DNA of 64,000 bases from Nitrospira sp. SG-bin2 (GTDB lineage Bacteria > Nitrospirota > Nitrospiria > Nitrospirales > Nitrospiraceae). The notes beneath the pieces were generated by a model. It had not been told where the DNA came from and did no database searches. It saw nothing but the letters and a program-made list of their open reading frames with translations. Within the stretch, counting starts at the first letter, position 1. Every line of letters starts with the position of its first letter. Positions 6,814 to 14,707 of the stretch are shown piece by piece. Both the position numbers and the translations under genes were made by a program. The stretch lies in contig LVWT01000051.1 in the NCBI GenBank assembly GCA_002083405.1, positions 51,350 to 115,349 on the forward strand. The letters are read 5' to 3'.

Positions 6814-9285
6814 CTATACGTCTAAATTTCTTACCTCGAGCGCGTGCGTCTGGATGAAGTTCCGGCGCGGCTCGACCTCATCACCCATGAGAATCGTAAA
6901 GATCTCATCGACGCCGGTCAGGTCTTCGAGTGTGACTCTCAAGAGCGTGCGCGCTTCGGGATTCATCGTCGTCTCCCACAACTGACCCGGATTCATTTCT
7001 CCCAGTCCCTTGTACCGTTGTATGCTCAGTCCCTGCTTCCCCAGGTCAAGAATGGCCTTTACCAATTCATCCGTCGACTGATAGGGCTGTTCCTGTCCTT
7101 TGGCCTTGAGTTTATAAGGTTGCCTGCCCAGCCCGATGGCAGACGGCGTCAGCTTCTGCAGCTCGCGGAAATCGGCTGAACCGACGAGTTCGTGCGTGAT
7201 GTCGAGACCGTACAGCACACCGTTGGCCTGCAGTCGGCACACCACTTTGTTGGAGTGGTGCTCGTCGTCCGGCAGGATCTCGAAGGTCGGCGCAAGCTTA
7301 GGATAGGCGCCTGCCAATATGCGTGTGACGCTGGCAACGGCGGAGGTCAGCGCCGCCCGATTCTTGAGCAGTTCCCGATCCAGACCCGGCTCGTCGACAA
7401 AAGCGCGCAGGAGGGTGGCTTCATACGGCTTCTTGTTCAGCCGGCCGAGCAAATGCTCGAACGCGATCAGTTTCTTGAGGATCGGCAGGAGCCGACGCCC
7501 GGTTGCATAGCCTTGCGCCCCTTCGAGGTACAACTCGACATCTTCCACCGCCAGATCAGCCAGATGCTCGTTCAACGCTCCCTCGTCCTTCAAATACCGT
7601 TCTGCCTTACCCTTCTTCACTCTGAAGAGCGGAGGCTGAGCAATATAGATGTAGCCTCGTTCGATCAGCTCAGGCATCTGCCTGAAAAAGAAGGTCAGCA
7701 AGAGGGTACGGATGTGGCTGCCATCCACATCGGCGTCGGTCATGAGGATGATCTTGTGATACCGTGTCTTAGAGATGTCGAATGCGTCCTTGTCGCTCTT
7801 GTCGCTTTCTTCCCTCTTGCGGCCGATCCCGGTGCCCAGCGCCATGATAAGCGTCCGAATTTCGTCGCTCGTCAGCATCTTGTCGAATCGCGCTTTTTCG
7901 ACGTTCAGAATTTTCCCCTTGAGAGGAAGGATCGCCTGAAATTTACGGTCGCGCCCTTGCTTTGCCGAGCCGCCGGCCGAATCGCCTTCGACGATATAGA
8001 TCTCGCTGAGCGCCGGATCTTTCTCCGAGCAATCCGCCAGTTTACCGGGCAGCGATCCTCCGTCGAGCGCGCTCTTGCGCCGGATAAGATCCTTGGCTTT
8101 GCGGGCCGCTTCACGGGCCCGGGCCGCATCGATCGCTTTGCCGATGATTTTGCGCGCAACCGGCGGATTCTCCTCGAAATAGGCTCCGAGCTTTTCATTG
8201 ACCGCCGTTTCGACGACGCCTTTGACTTCACTATTCCCCAGTTTCGCTTTGGTCTGCCCCTCGAACTGCGGGTTGCGGACCTTCACGCTGACGACGGCCG
8301 TGAGCCCTTCGCGCACGTCGTCGCCCGTGAGCGACTCGGTGTCTTTCTTCAGGAGATCGTTCGCGTTGGCATAGCTGTTGATCGTCCGGGTGAGTGCGGC
8401 CTTGAAGCCCACGAGATGTGTGCCGCCCTCTTTCGTGTTGATGTTGTTCGCGAAGGAAAAGAGATTCTCCGCGTAGCTATCGTTGTACTGGAGGGCGACC
8501 TCCAGAATCATTTCTGGCTTTTCGACTTTGACGTAGATCGGTTTGTGCAGCGGCGTCTTCGCTTCGTTCAAATGCTCGACGAAAGAGACGATGCCGCCCT
8601 TGTAGATGAACACCTGTTCCTTGGCGGGCTCTTTCCGCTCATCCTTCATCGAGATCGACAGGCCCTTGTTCAGGAAGGCGAGTTCGCGTAGCCGTTGCGC
8701 CAGGACGTCGAAGCTGAATTCGAGCGTTTCGAAGATCTGCCCGTCCGGCTTGAATCGGACCTGCGTGCCTCGGCGCTTCGTAACACCGGTGCTCTGCAGC
8801 GGCGCACCCGGCTTGCCCCGTTCGTACCGCTGTTCAAAGACTTGCCCATCCTGCCAGATTTCCAGCTCAAGCCATTCCGACAGCGCGTTCACGACCGAAA
8901 TGCCCACGCCGTGCAGTCCGCCGGACACCGTATAGGCGCCTTGTTCGAACTTGCCGCCCGCATGCAAGACGGTTAATGCCACTTCGGCGGCGGACTTCTT
9001 TTGCGTCGAGTGCATGCCGGTGGGAATACCCCGGCCGTTGTCGATGACCGTGACGCTCCCGTCAATATGGATTTTGACCTCGATGGTCTCGCCGAATCCG
9101 GCCATATGTTCATCGACACTGTTGTCGACGACTTCATAGACCAGGTGATGAAGCCCGTCGACTCCGGTGCTGCCGATATACATCGCCGGCCGCTTCCTGA
9201 CCGCGTCGAGGCCTTCGAGGACCTTGATTTGGTCTGCGCTGTAACTGTCGGACTTGGGCTTTATAGTGGTCTCGTCTGTGGCCAT
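6814..9285 (-). CDS. gyrB: DNA gyrase subunit B
   Basis: GyrB supplies ATP-driven strand passage for gyrase. The 823-residue protein has the GHKL ATPase domain (EVVDNSVDEHMAG with its Mg-binding Asn, DNGRGIPTG, and the lid VSGGLHGVGISVVNALS). The transducer domain follows, then the TOPRIM domain (EGDSAGGSAKQGRDR and DADVDGSHIRTLLLT). A C-terminal block (QRYKGLGEMNPGQLWETTM) contacts GyrA. Length is slightly above the usual 800 because of an inserted region near residues 560-680. It sits between dnaN and gyrA on the minus strand. Confidence 0.98.
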   Translation of the reverse strand: MATDETTIKPKSDSYSADQIKVLEGLDAVRKRPAMYIGSTGVDGLHHLVYEVVDNSVDEHMAGFGETIEVKIHIDGSVTVIDNGRGIPTGMHSTQKKSAAEVALTVLHAGGKFEQGAYTVSGGLHGVGISVVNALSEWLELEIWQDGQVFEQRYERGKPGAPLQSTGVTKRRGTQVRFKPDGQIFETLEFSFDVLAQRLRELAFLNKGLSISMKDERKEPAKEQVFIYKGGIVSFVEHLNEAKTPLHKPIYVKVEKPEMILEVALQYNDSYAENLFSFANNINTKEGGTHLVGFKAALTRTINSYANANDLLKKDTESLTGDDVREGLTAVVSVKVRNPQFEGQTKAKLGNSEVKGVVETAVNEKLGAYFEENPPVARKIIGKAIDAARAREAARKAKDLIRRKSALDGGSLPGKLADCSEKDPALSEIYIVEGDSAGGSAKQGRDRKFQAILPLKGKILNVEKARFDKMLTSDEIRTLIMALGTGIGRKREESDKSDKDAFDISKTRYHKIILMTDADVDGSHIRTLLLTFFFRQMPELIERGYIYIAQPPLFRVKKGKAERYLKDEGALNEHLADLAVEDVELYLEGAQGYATGRRLLPILKKLIAFEHLLGRLNKKPYEATLLRAFVDEPGLDRELLKNRAALTSAVASVTRILAGAYPKLAPTFEILPDDEHHSNKVVCRLQANGVLYGLDITHELVGSADFRELQKLTPSAIGLGRQPYKLKAKGQEQPYQSTDELVKAILDLGKQGLSIQRYKGLGEMNPGQLWETTMNPEARTLLRVTLEDLTGVDEIFTILMGDEVEPRRNFIQTHALEVRNLDV

Positions 9286-9380
9286 CCGTTTCCTATTCTC
9301 ATATACACGTCATAGGATCACACGCTATGCATCCATCGAAGGTGCCGGATGCGTAGGACTATCCCCGCGGGTGATACGCC

Positions 9381-10508
9381 TCAGATTTTGATCGGCATGA
9401 CGACGCACTTGAATCCAGGGCTCTCGGATTCCTGGATCAAACAAGGGCTGAGCGGCGTCTCTATCTGCAAGGACACAGTCTCCCCATCCATGACGCCGAA
9501 TACGTCCAAGAGATAGCGGGCGTTGAACCCGGAACTGAGCGCCTCGCCTTCGTAGCGAGCGGGTAATTCCTCGGTGGCCTCACCGTAATCCGGACTGCTG
9601 GAAAACAGGGTCATCTTGCCCGGTGCAAAGGAGACCTTCACGGCGCTGGCTTTATCTCTGGAAAGAACCGAGACGCGGCGGAGCGCGCTTTCCAGTTCAA
9701 TCCGGTTCACGCTGATTTTTTTACCACCCTCCTTTGGGATGACCTGCTGGTAGTTGGGATAGTTGCCTTCCATCAATCGGGACGTCAGCAACAGGCCGCT
9801 TTTTCGAAAGATCATGAGGTTCTTGGCAAATCCGATGAGAGGTTCGCCGTCCCCTCCCTCTTCCAGGAGACGGCGCATTTCGTGCGCCGCTTTTTTAGGA
9901 ATGATCGCTTTGATTTCCTGCGGGACACCCTTGCCACCGGCTTGGCTCATCTCATGCTCCGCCACAGCTAAACGGTGGCCGTCCGTGCCGACCAGGCGAA
10001 GCGTGGTTTTCTTCTCCGTGTTAATGAGCGTGACCAGCAGGCCGTTCAGAATGTACCGAGCATCGTTATCCCCGGCGGCAAACAACGTCTTACGGATCAA
10101 CTCCAACAGACCGTCTCCCGAGAGCGGCGTTAACCCTTCCCGTTCGATGGCCGGCAAGGCAGGATAGTCGGCGCTGGGCAACCCGACGATCTTGAACTGG
10201 CTCTTGCCCATTTGAATGGTCGTCCAGTTGTTCTCTCCTGTGGTCAACTCAATGTCGCCCGACGGCAACTCCTTGATGATCTCAAACAGTTTACGGGCCG
10301 AGATCGTCACACCCCCGGTCTCGAGCACAGCCGCTTTGTACAAGCCACGCATGCCGATCTCGAGATCCGTCGCCACAATTTCAGCCCCCTCCTGCCTGGC
10401 TTCCAGCAGAACGTTGGACAAGATGGGCATCGTATTCCGTTTCTCCACAACTCCCTGCACCCGTTGAAGCCCCGTCAACAGTTCATCCCGCCCGATCCGT
10501 ACTTTCAT
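9381..10508 (-). CDS. dnaN: DNA polymerase III sliding clamp (beta)
   Basis: The sliding clamp ring tethers DNA polymerase III to DNA. The 375-residue length and the three similar domains of about 120 residues are typical. Recognisable segments include NTMPILSNVLLEA in domain 1, NDARYILNGLL in domain 2, and FNARYLLDVFGVMDGE with the final VVMPIKI in domain 3; the C-terminal MPI/L motif shapes the partner-binding pocket. It lies 23 bp after dnaA and 95 bp before gyrB, the classical dnaA-dnaN-gyrB order. Confidence 0.97.
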   Translation of the reverse strand: MKVRIGRDELLTGLQRVQGVVEKRNTMPILSNVLLEARQEGAEIVATDLEIGMRGLYKAAVLETGGVTISARKLFEIIKELPSGDIELTTGENNWTTIQMGKSQFKIVGLPSADYPALPAIEREGLTPLSGDGLLELIRKTLFAAGDNDARYILNGLLVTLINTEKKTTLRLVGTDGHRLAVAEHEMSQAGGKGVPQEIKAIIPKKAAHEMRRLLEEGGDGEPLIGFAKNLMIFRKSGLLLTSRLMEGNYPNYQQVIPKEGGKKISVNRIELESALRRVSVLSRDKASAVKVSFAPGKMTLFSSSPDYGEATEELPARYEGEALSSGFNARYLLDVFGVMDGETVSLQIETPLSPCLIQESESPGFKCVVMPIKI

Positions 10509-10531
10509 GGCGCAGTCTCCAAATGAAACCC

Positions 10532-11875
10532 TTATCTACGCAGAATGTGCTCTTTCAAAGTTTCCAGCGTCGTGTGCAATGCCGTATCGGCCTCTTTGGC
10601 CTTTGAAACTTGTCTGCACGCGTGAATGATCGTCGTGTGATCCTTGCCTCCGAATTGGCGCCCGATTTCCGGATAGGAGGCATCGGTTAGTTCGCGGCAG
10701 AGAAACATCGCGATCTGCCGAGGATGCACAAGTGTCTTGCTGCGGCGGCGCGATTTCAGTTCGGTCATCTTGACATGGAACTGAGCGCACACCGCTTCTT
10801 GGATGTCGTCCATCGCGACGATTTTTTTCTTGTCCCCGATCAGGTCCCGAAGCACGTTCTTGGCCATGTCCAGTGTAATGACCTGGCCTGTCAACGAGGC
10901 GTAGGCGCCAAGCCGGACTAAACTGCCCTCCAGCTCGCGGATGTTGCTTTTCATGGCGCCGGCGAGAAACTGAATGACATCTTCCGGCAGTGTGATCCCC
11001 TCGTCCTCCGATTTTTTCCTCAAAATCGCGATACGCGTCTCGACATCGGGCGGCTGTAAATCCGCAATTAATCCCCATTCGAACCGGGACCGGAGACGTT
11101 CTTCGATATCCGGCATATCCTTGGGAAACCTGTCGCTGGACAAAACAATCTGTTTATGCCCTTCGTACAGGGAGTTGAACGTATGGAAAAACTCCTCTTG
11201 GGTCCGTTCTTTTCCGACGAGAAACTGGATGTCGTCGATCATCAGCATGTCGATGTGGCGGTAGCGCTTTCGGAGATCCGTCATCTTGTCGTATCGGATG
11301 GAGTTGATGACCTCGTTCGTGAATTGCTCGGTCGTCAGATACGCAATGCGGAGATCTGTACGTTCAGCCACATGGTTTCCGATCGCATTGAGGAGATGGG
11401 TCTTACCCAGCCCGACACCGCCGTAGATGAAGAGAGGATTGTACGTCTTTCCGGGCTGCTCAGAAACCGCCATACAGGCCGCATGGGCAAACTGATTTCC
11501 CGCTCCTACGACGAAATTCTCGAACGTGTATTTCGGATTGAGTTGAATGCCTCGGCGGGATTTCATCTGGCCCGAAGCTTTGGACGGAGTTGAGGCGGCT
11601 TGAGGCTCGACTAACCGTGATGCCGGCTTCTGTGATACGACGAAGCTTACCGACACGTTTCCGCCACCGCGAGCCGATGACACCGCCTCGACCAACAACG
11701 GGGCATAATGGGTATGCAACCAGTCACCGAAAAATTTGTTCGGTACACCGATGTGGGCGGTGGAGTTTTCAATCCGATCGAGGCGTGTCGGGATGAACCA
11801 GGTGTCATAGACTTGCCTGGGGACCTTCCCTTGGATGTACTGAAGAGCTTCTTGCCAGACGCTATCGACGCTCAT
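10532..11875 (-). CDS. dnaA: Replication initiator DnaA
   Basis: DnaA binds DnaA boxes and melts oriC in its ATP form. The 447-residue protein has domain I (about 1-80), a short variable linker, the AAA+ domain with Walker A GGVGLGKTHLL and Walker B LMIDDIQFL, the sensor stretch EERLRSRFEWGL, and the C-terminal helix-turn-helix with the signature GGKDHTTIIHACRQV. Probable DnaA boxes lie directly upstream of its start, so the initiator gene probably abuts the origin and may be autoregulated by it. Confidence 0.98.
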   Translation of the reverse strand: MSVDSVWQEALQYIQGKVPRQVYDTWFIPTRLDRIENSTAHIGVPNKFFGDWLHTHYAPLLVEAVSSARGGGNVSVSFVVSQKPASRLVEPQAASTPSKASGQMKSRRGIQLNPKYTFENFVVGAGNQFAHAACMAVSEQPGKTYNPLFIYGGVGLGKTHLLNAIGNHVAERTDLRIAYLTTEQFTNEVINSIRYDKMTDLRKRYRHIDMLMIDDIQFLVGKERTQEEFFHTFNSLYEGHKQIVLSSDRFPKDMPDIEERLRSRFEWGLIADLQPPDVETRIAILRKKSEDEGITLPEDVIQFLAGAMKSNIRELEGSLVRLGAYASLTGQVITLDMAKNVLRDLIGDKKKIVAMDDIQEAVCAQFHVKMTELKSRRRSKTLVHPRQIAMFLCRELTDASYPEIGRQFGGKDHTTIIHACRQVSKAKEADTALHTTLETLKEHILRR

Positions 11876-12206
11876 AAATCACGGAGATTTCTATACACAG
11901 GATTATTCACATCTGTGGATAACTTGGTACTTTGAGATGGGTTTATCAAGCTGGACAAGGTGGTCAATACCATGTCCCCACCACCGTTGTCGAGTTGTGT
12001 TTTAGAGCCCATACGTTTTCCACAGGATTCGTCCAAGCTATACGGAGTCTGCCCGGAGGGAATCCCCAATCATATACTCATCGGTCGCGTTATTTTTTCT
12101 CTCATTAAACAATGTGATCTCTACTATCCACAGTATTCCCTTCACTACTCCGATTCCGACTCCGACTCCTAGTTTTCTTCTAATACATAATTTTAAGAGT
12201 AAAGAG
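11876..12206. other. Probable chromosomal origin oriC
   Basis: This 331-bp gene-free stretch upstream of dnaA holds several DnaA-box-like 9-mers (consensus TTATNCACA). A perfect TTATCCACA lies on the minus strand at 11914-11922, and TTATTCACA at 11903-11911. One-mismatch boxes lie at 11891 (CTATACACA), 12016 (TTTTCCACA) and 12124 (CTATCCACA). An AT-rich tract at about 12085-12235, including ATTTTTTCTCTCATTAAAC and CATAATTTTAAG, is the likely unwinding element. The dnaA-dnaN-gyrB-gyrA context supports the assignment. Confidence 0.75.
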
Positions 12207-12449
12207 TCAGAGGATAATGACCTTTGACGCATTCATGATCACGTCCAGGAGATGTTCATACGTCATAGTCTGCCCCTCCGCACCACCATCACCAGATGTT
12301 GCCCAAAGTGCCCCGGCTTGTTGCTCAGATGAAGGCGAATTATTTGACGTTCTTAAAGTACAGGCTGAAACGTTAAGATCCTTAGAAGAATAAAGCCAAG
12401 GGGAAAGCGTATCTGCTGAATGACGAATGAGGTACAAAGGAAAGGACAT
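12207..12449 (-). CDS. Small protein, possibly DsrH/TusB-like
   Basis: An 80-residue protein that begins SFPLYLIRHSADT and ends YEHLLDVIMNASKVIIL. The start strand and the final helix-strand (LLDVI...KVIIL) resemble the edges of DsrH/TusB subunits of sulfur-relay heterohexamers, but the middle is not typical, so the family call is weak. It is the last of three close minus-strand genes (gaps of 16 and 24 bp), and the other two look DsrE- and DsrF-like. That matches the tusD-tusC-tusB order. It could also be an unrelated short gene. Confidence 0.45.
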   Translation of the reverse strand: MSFPLYLIRHSADTLSPWLYSSKDLNVSACTLRTSNNSPSSEQQAGALWATSGDGGAEGQTMTYEHLLDVIMNASKVIIL

Positions 12450-12473
12450 GGGAGACCTATGGTTAATGACTGA

Positions 12474-12815
12474 TCAAAAGATCAGCGTACGGTCCATTGA
12501 TTTTATGAGAGACCGGATAGTCTCATCAGACTCATATCTGACGGAGAATTCTTTCCGGATCAGAGCTGGATCTGTCTCTGATGGAAGAATGAAAGGAATT
12601 TCAAGATGTTCGACAGATGGAAGATATTTTTCCAGTATGTCTATATCGACAATATCGTCAAGATCGTCAGAAAGGAGACGATGAGCTTCGCCTAAGAGGA
12701 CAACAGTCGTTGTATGAGATCCTGCAACGAGGCCAAGCGCAATTCGTAGAGCTTCAACCGGTCTATGGGTCTTTCGTGGATCTTCTTGAATGACAACCGC
12801 GATAGTTTTAGCCAT
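12474..12815 (-). CDS. DsrE/DsrF-family small protein
   Basis: 113 residues from the ATG at 12815; a longer frame reaches 12962 but overlaps the upstream gene. The N-terminal strand MAKTIAVVIQEDPRK, a helix (PVEALRIALGLVAG), and the strand TTVVLLGEAHRLL are the Rossmann-like DsrE layout. No catalytic Cys is present, as in TusC/DsrF partners that act only as structural subunits. It lies 16 bp after the Cys-containing DsrE-like gene. Role in sulfur transfer or tRNA thiolation is inferred from the family. Confidence 0.65.
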   Translation of the reverse strand: MAKTIAVVIQEDPRKTHRPVEALRIALGLVAGSHTTTVVLLGEAHRLLSDDLDDIVDIDILEKYLPSVEHLEIPFILPSETDPALIRKEFSVRYESDETIRSLIKSMDRTLIF

Positions 12816-12831
12816 GACAAGTAGCTTGACG

Positions 12832-13149
12832 TCAGGTAAATGAAAGAAATGGATCACAGGCGTCAATGATTCCAGAAAGGACAACGAGTCCTGACAGGGA
12901 AATGGCCGGGTCCAGGTCCGCCGTTGAGACATGATGTTGCTGACACCCATAGGCGCAGGCAAAGACTTTTACGCCTGATTGAGCAATCTGTCGGTATCGT
13001 GCATCAGACAGGTTCTTCACTCCCTCATCGATGAGATAGAGATAGACCTCGTGACCAGCTGAAAGAGCTGCTTGTGCCAGTCCGTGGACTGTCACCGCAC
13101 TATCATGCGAAGGGGGCAAGGCAAGGAGGAGACCGAGCTTCCGTTTCAT
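12832..13149 (-). CDS. DsrE-family sulfur-carrier-like protein
   Basis: A 105-residue protein with the DsrE/TusD layout: strand KLGLLLALPPSHD, helix VHGLAQAALSAG, strand HEVYLYLIDEGVKNL, then a loop with two cysteines (FACAYGCQQHH) at the position where DsrE/TusD proteins carry the persulfide-bearing Cys. It leads a three-gene minus-strand set. The region before its ATG is very AT-rich (13150-13206) and probably holds the promoter. The partner enzyme is not in the window. Confidence 0.7.
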   Translation of the reverse strand: MKRKLGLLLALPPSHDSAVTVHGLAQAALSAGHEVYLYLIDEGVKNLSDARYRQIAQSGVKVFACAYGCQQHHVSTADLDPAISLSGLVVLSGIIDACDPFLSFT

Positions 13150-13206
13150 TTTAATAATTCACATGAATTTATATTATATAATCATATACTTATGAATTTT
13201 ATATGA
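13150..13206 (-). promoter_or_regulatory. AT-rich regulatory region of the DsrE-like operon
   Basis: This stretch is almost pure A/T and contrasts with its neighbours. It contains the near-palindrome AATTCACATGAATT, a repeated ATGAATTTATAT-like word on both sides of a TATATAAT core, and on the minus strand a good -10-like TATAAT. It may carry both promoter and operator for the genes at 13149-12207. Confidence 0.45.
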
Positions 13207-13257
13207 CAGTGAAAAAGTAAGAGCTTTTGAGGGAAAAGTCAATGGGAAAAATTGGGA

Positions 13258-14520
13258 TCAGGAAGCAGGAATGAAAGAAGATATGTCACGACCGAGAGAG
13301 GTGAGGGAAACATCACGCTGAGCCTTTGAGGTCATATCACGCAGGATAGCAGTACCTTTCGCAACCTCATCATCTCCGATGATCAAAGTAAATCTTGAGC
13401 TGGATCTGTCTGCCTGGCGCAAGTGGGATTTGAGGGTACCGGCCCGAAAATCAGAGACCGCCCGGATTCCAACCAAACGAAGCTCCTCAAGAGCCGCGAG
13501 ACCTGTCACTGATCCTTGGCTCCCAAATCCCGCAATATAGACGGTCGTAGACCCGGGGAGCGAGACTGGTGCCGTCTCGGAGAGCATCATCGCCATCCGT
13601 TCCAGTCCAAGAGCAAAGCCGACAGCCGGGGTCGGTGGGCCGCCAAGGGTCTCGATAAGGCCATCGTACCGACCGCCAGCTCCTACCGCATTTTGGGCAC
13701 CTAAACTTGTCGATGTGACCTCAAAAGTCGTGAGACAGTAATAATCGAGTCCCCGAACGAGCCGGTGGTTCAGACGATAGGGAATTCCGATGGAGTCAAG
13801 GCCGGCTATTACAGCGGCGAAGTATGCGCGTGCCTTTTCCGAAAGGGAATCAGCGAGCCTGGGAGCCGCCTCCGTGGCAGCCCGACATTCGGGCACTTTG
13901 CAATCCAAGACCCTAAGCGGGTTTGTCTCGACACGGCGCTGACAATTTCCGCAGAGCCGTCCCATCTCCCGCGTTAAATAGGCAACCAGCAGAGGACGAT
14001 AACCCTCTCGATCAGCGGTATAGCCAAGGTTGTTGATCTCCAAGGTCAGGGCCGGAAGGTTCAGATCCGAAAGAATCCGCCATAACAATGCGATGACTTC
14101 AACGTCGGCGCGGGGGTCCGATGTGCCCAACGACTCGATGCCAAACTGGTGAAATTGGCGAAGGCGGCCCGCCTGAGGACGCTCATGACGAAACATCGGT
14201 CCCATATAGAAATACTTTTGCGGCAACGGATCGGCAGCGCGATTGTGTTCGATAAACGCACGAACTGTTCCTGCGGTGCCTTCGGGCCTGAGCGTGAGTG
14301 AGGTGCCGTCCCGGTCCTGGAATGTGTACATCTCTTTTTCGACGATGTCGGTCGATGCCCCGATGCTTCGGGCGAACAGGGTTGTGACTTCGAAAATCGG
14401 GACGCGAATTTCCTGAAAGCCATAACGGACGGCCCACCGCCGGGCAGTCTCCTCGATGAGCCGCCAGCGGGGAGTCTCTTCCGGAAGAATGTCTTTGACG
14501 CCCTTAATGCCTTTGATCAT
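13258..14520 (-). CDS. hisS: Histidyl-tRNA synthetase
   Basis: Charges tRNA-His. The 420-residue protein (ATG at 14520, giving MIKGIKGVKDILPEE) has the class II motif 2 (FYMGPMFRHERPQAGRLRQFHQFG), the HisA signature (LVRGLDYYCLTTFEV) and motif 3 (PAVGFALGLERM). The C-terminal anticodon-binding domain includes ADFRAGTLKSHLRQA. An upstream in-frame codon would add 12 residues of no family resemblance. A Cys pair (CGNCQ and CKVPEC) in the insertion resembles a zinc site seen in some HisRS. Confidence 0.97.
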   Translation of the reverse strand: MIKGIKGVKDILPEETPRWRLIEETARRWAVRYGFQEIRVPIFEVTTLFARSIGASTDIVEKEMYTFQDRDGTSLTLRPEGTAGTVRAFIEHNRAADPLPQKYFYMGPMFRHERPQAGRLRQFHQFGIESLGTSDPRADVEVIALLWRILSDLNLPALTLEINNLGYTADREGYRPLLVAYLTREMGRLCGNCQRRVETNPLRVLDCKVPECRAATEAAPRLADSLSEKARAYFAAVIAGLDSIGIPYRLNHRLVRGLDYYCLTTFEVTSTSLGAQNAVGAGGRYDGLIETLGGPPTPAVGFALGLERMAMMLSETAPVSLPGSTTVYIAGFGSQGSVTGLAALEELRLVGIRAVSDFRAGTLKSHLRQADRSSSRFTLIIGDDEVAKGTAILRDMTSKAQRDVSLTSLGRDISSFIPAS

Positions 14521-14600
14521 ACCCAGAACCGGTAAGGGGTGAGGGGTTAGGCGCAAGGTTCCTCATGTGGAACCCCTTACCCCTAACCAGTTTCGGCGAA
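14521..14600. repeat. Short GC-rich imperfect inverted repeat before hisS
   Basis: GGTAAGGGGTGAGGGGTTAGG at one side and CCCCTTACCCCTAACC at the other form an imperfect inverted repeat of about 15-20 bp with a 17-bp loop. It sits between divergent hisS and the ThyX-like gene and looks like a small dispersed palindrome, not a promoter. Confidence 0.4.
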
Positions 14601-14707
14601 CTATAGCGGCGCATTCTGAGGCAAGTCAACGGAGCCGATCTTGCGCCTTATCGGTACGAGAGGTATAGTGCGCCTCCTTCGCCCTGTACCAAAATTAGGA
14701 ACGGTCT

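Noticed and set aside
7192..8691. 499-codon plus-strand frame opposite gyrB
   Set aside because: Entirely antisense to gyrB and explained by high GC; no domain, no ribosome-binding site.
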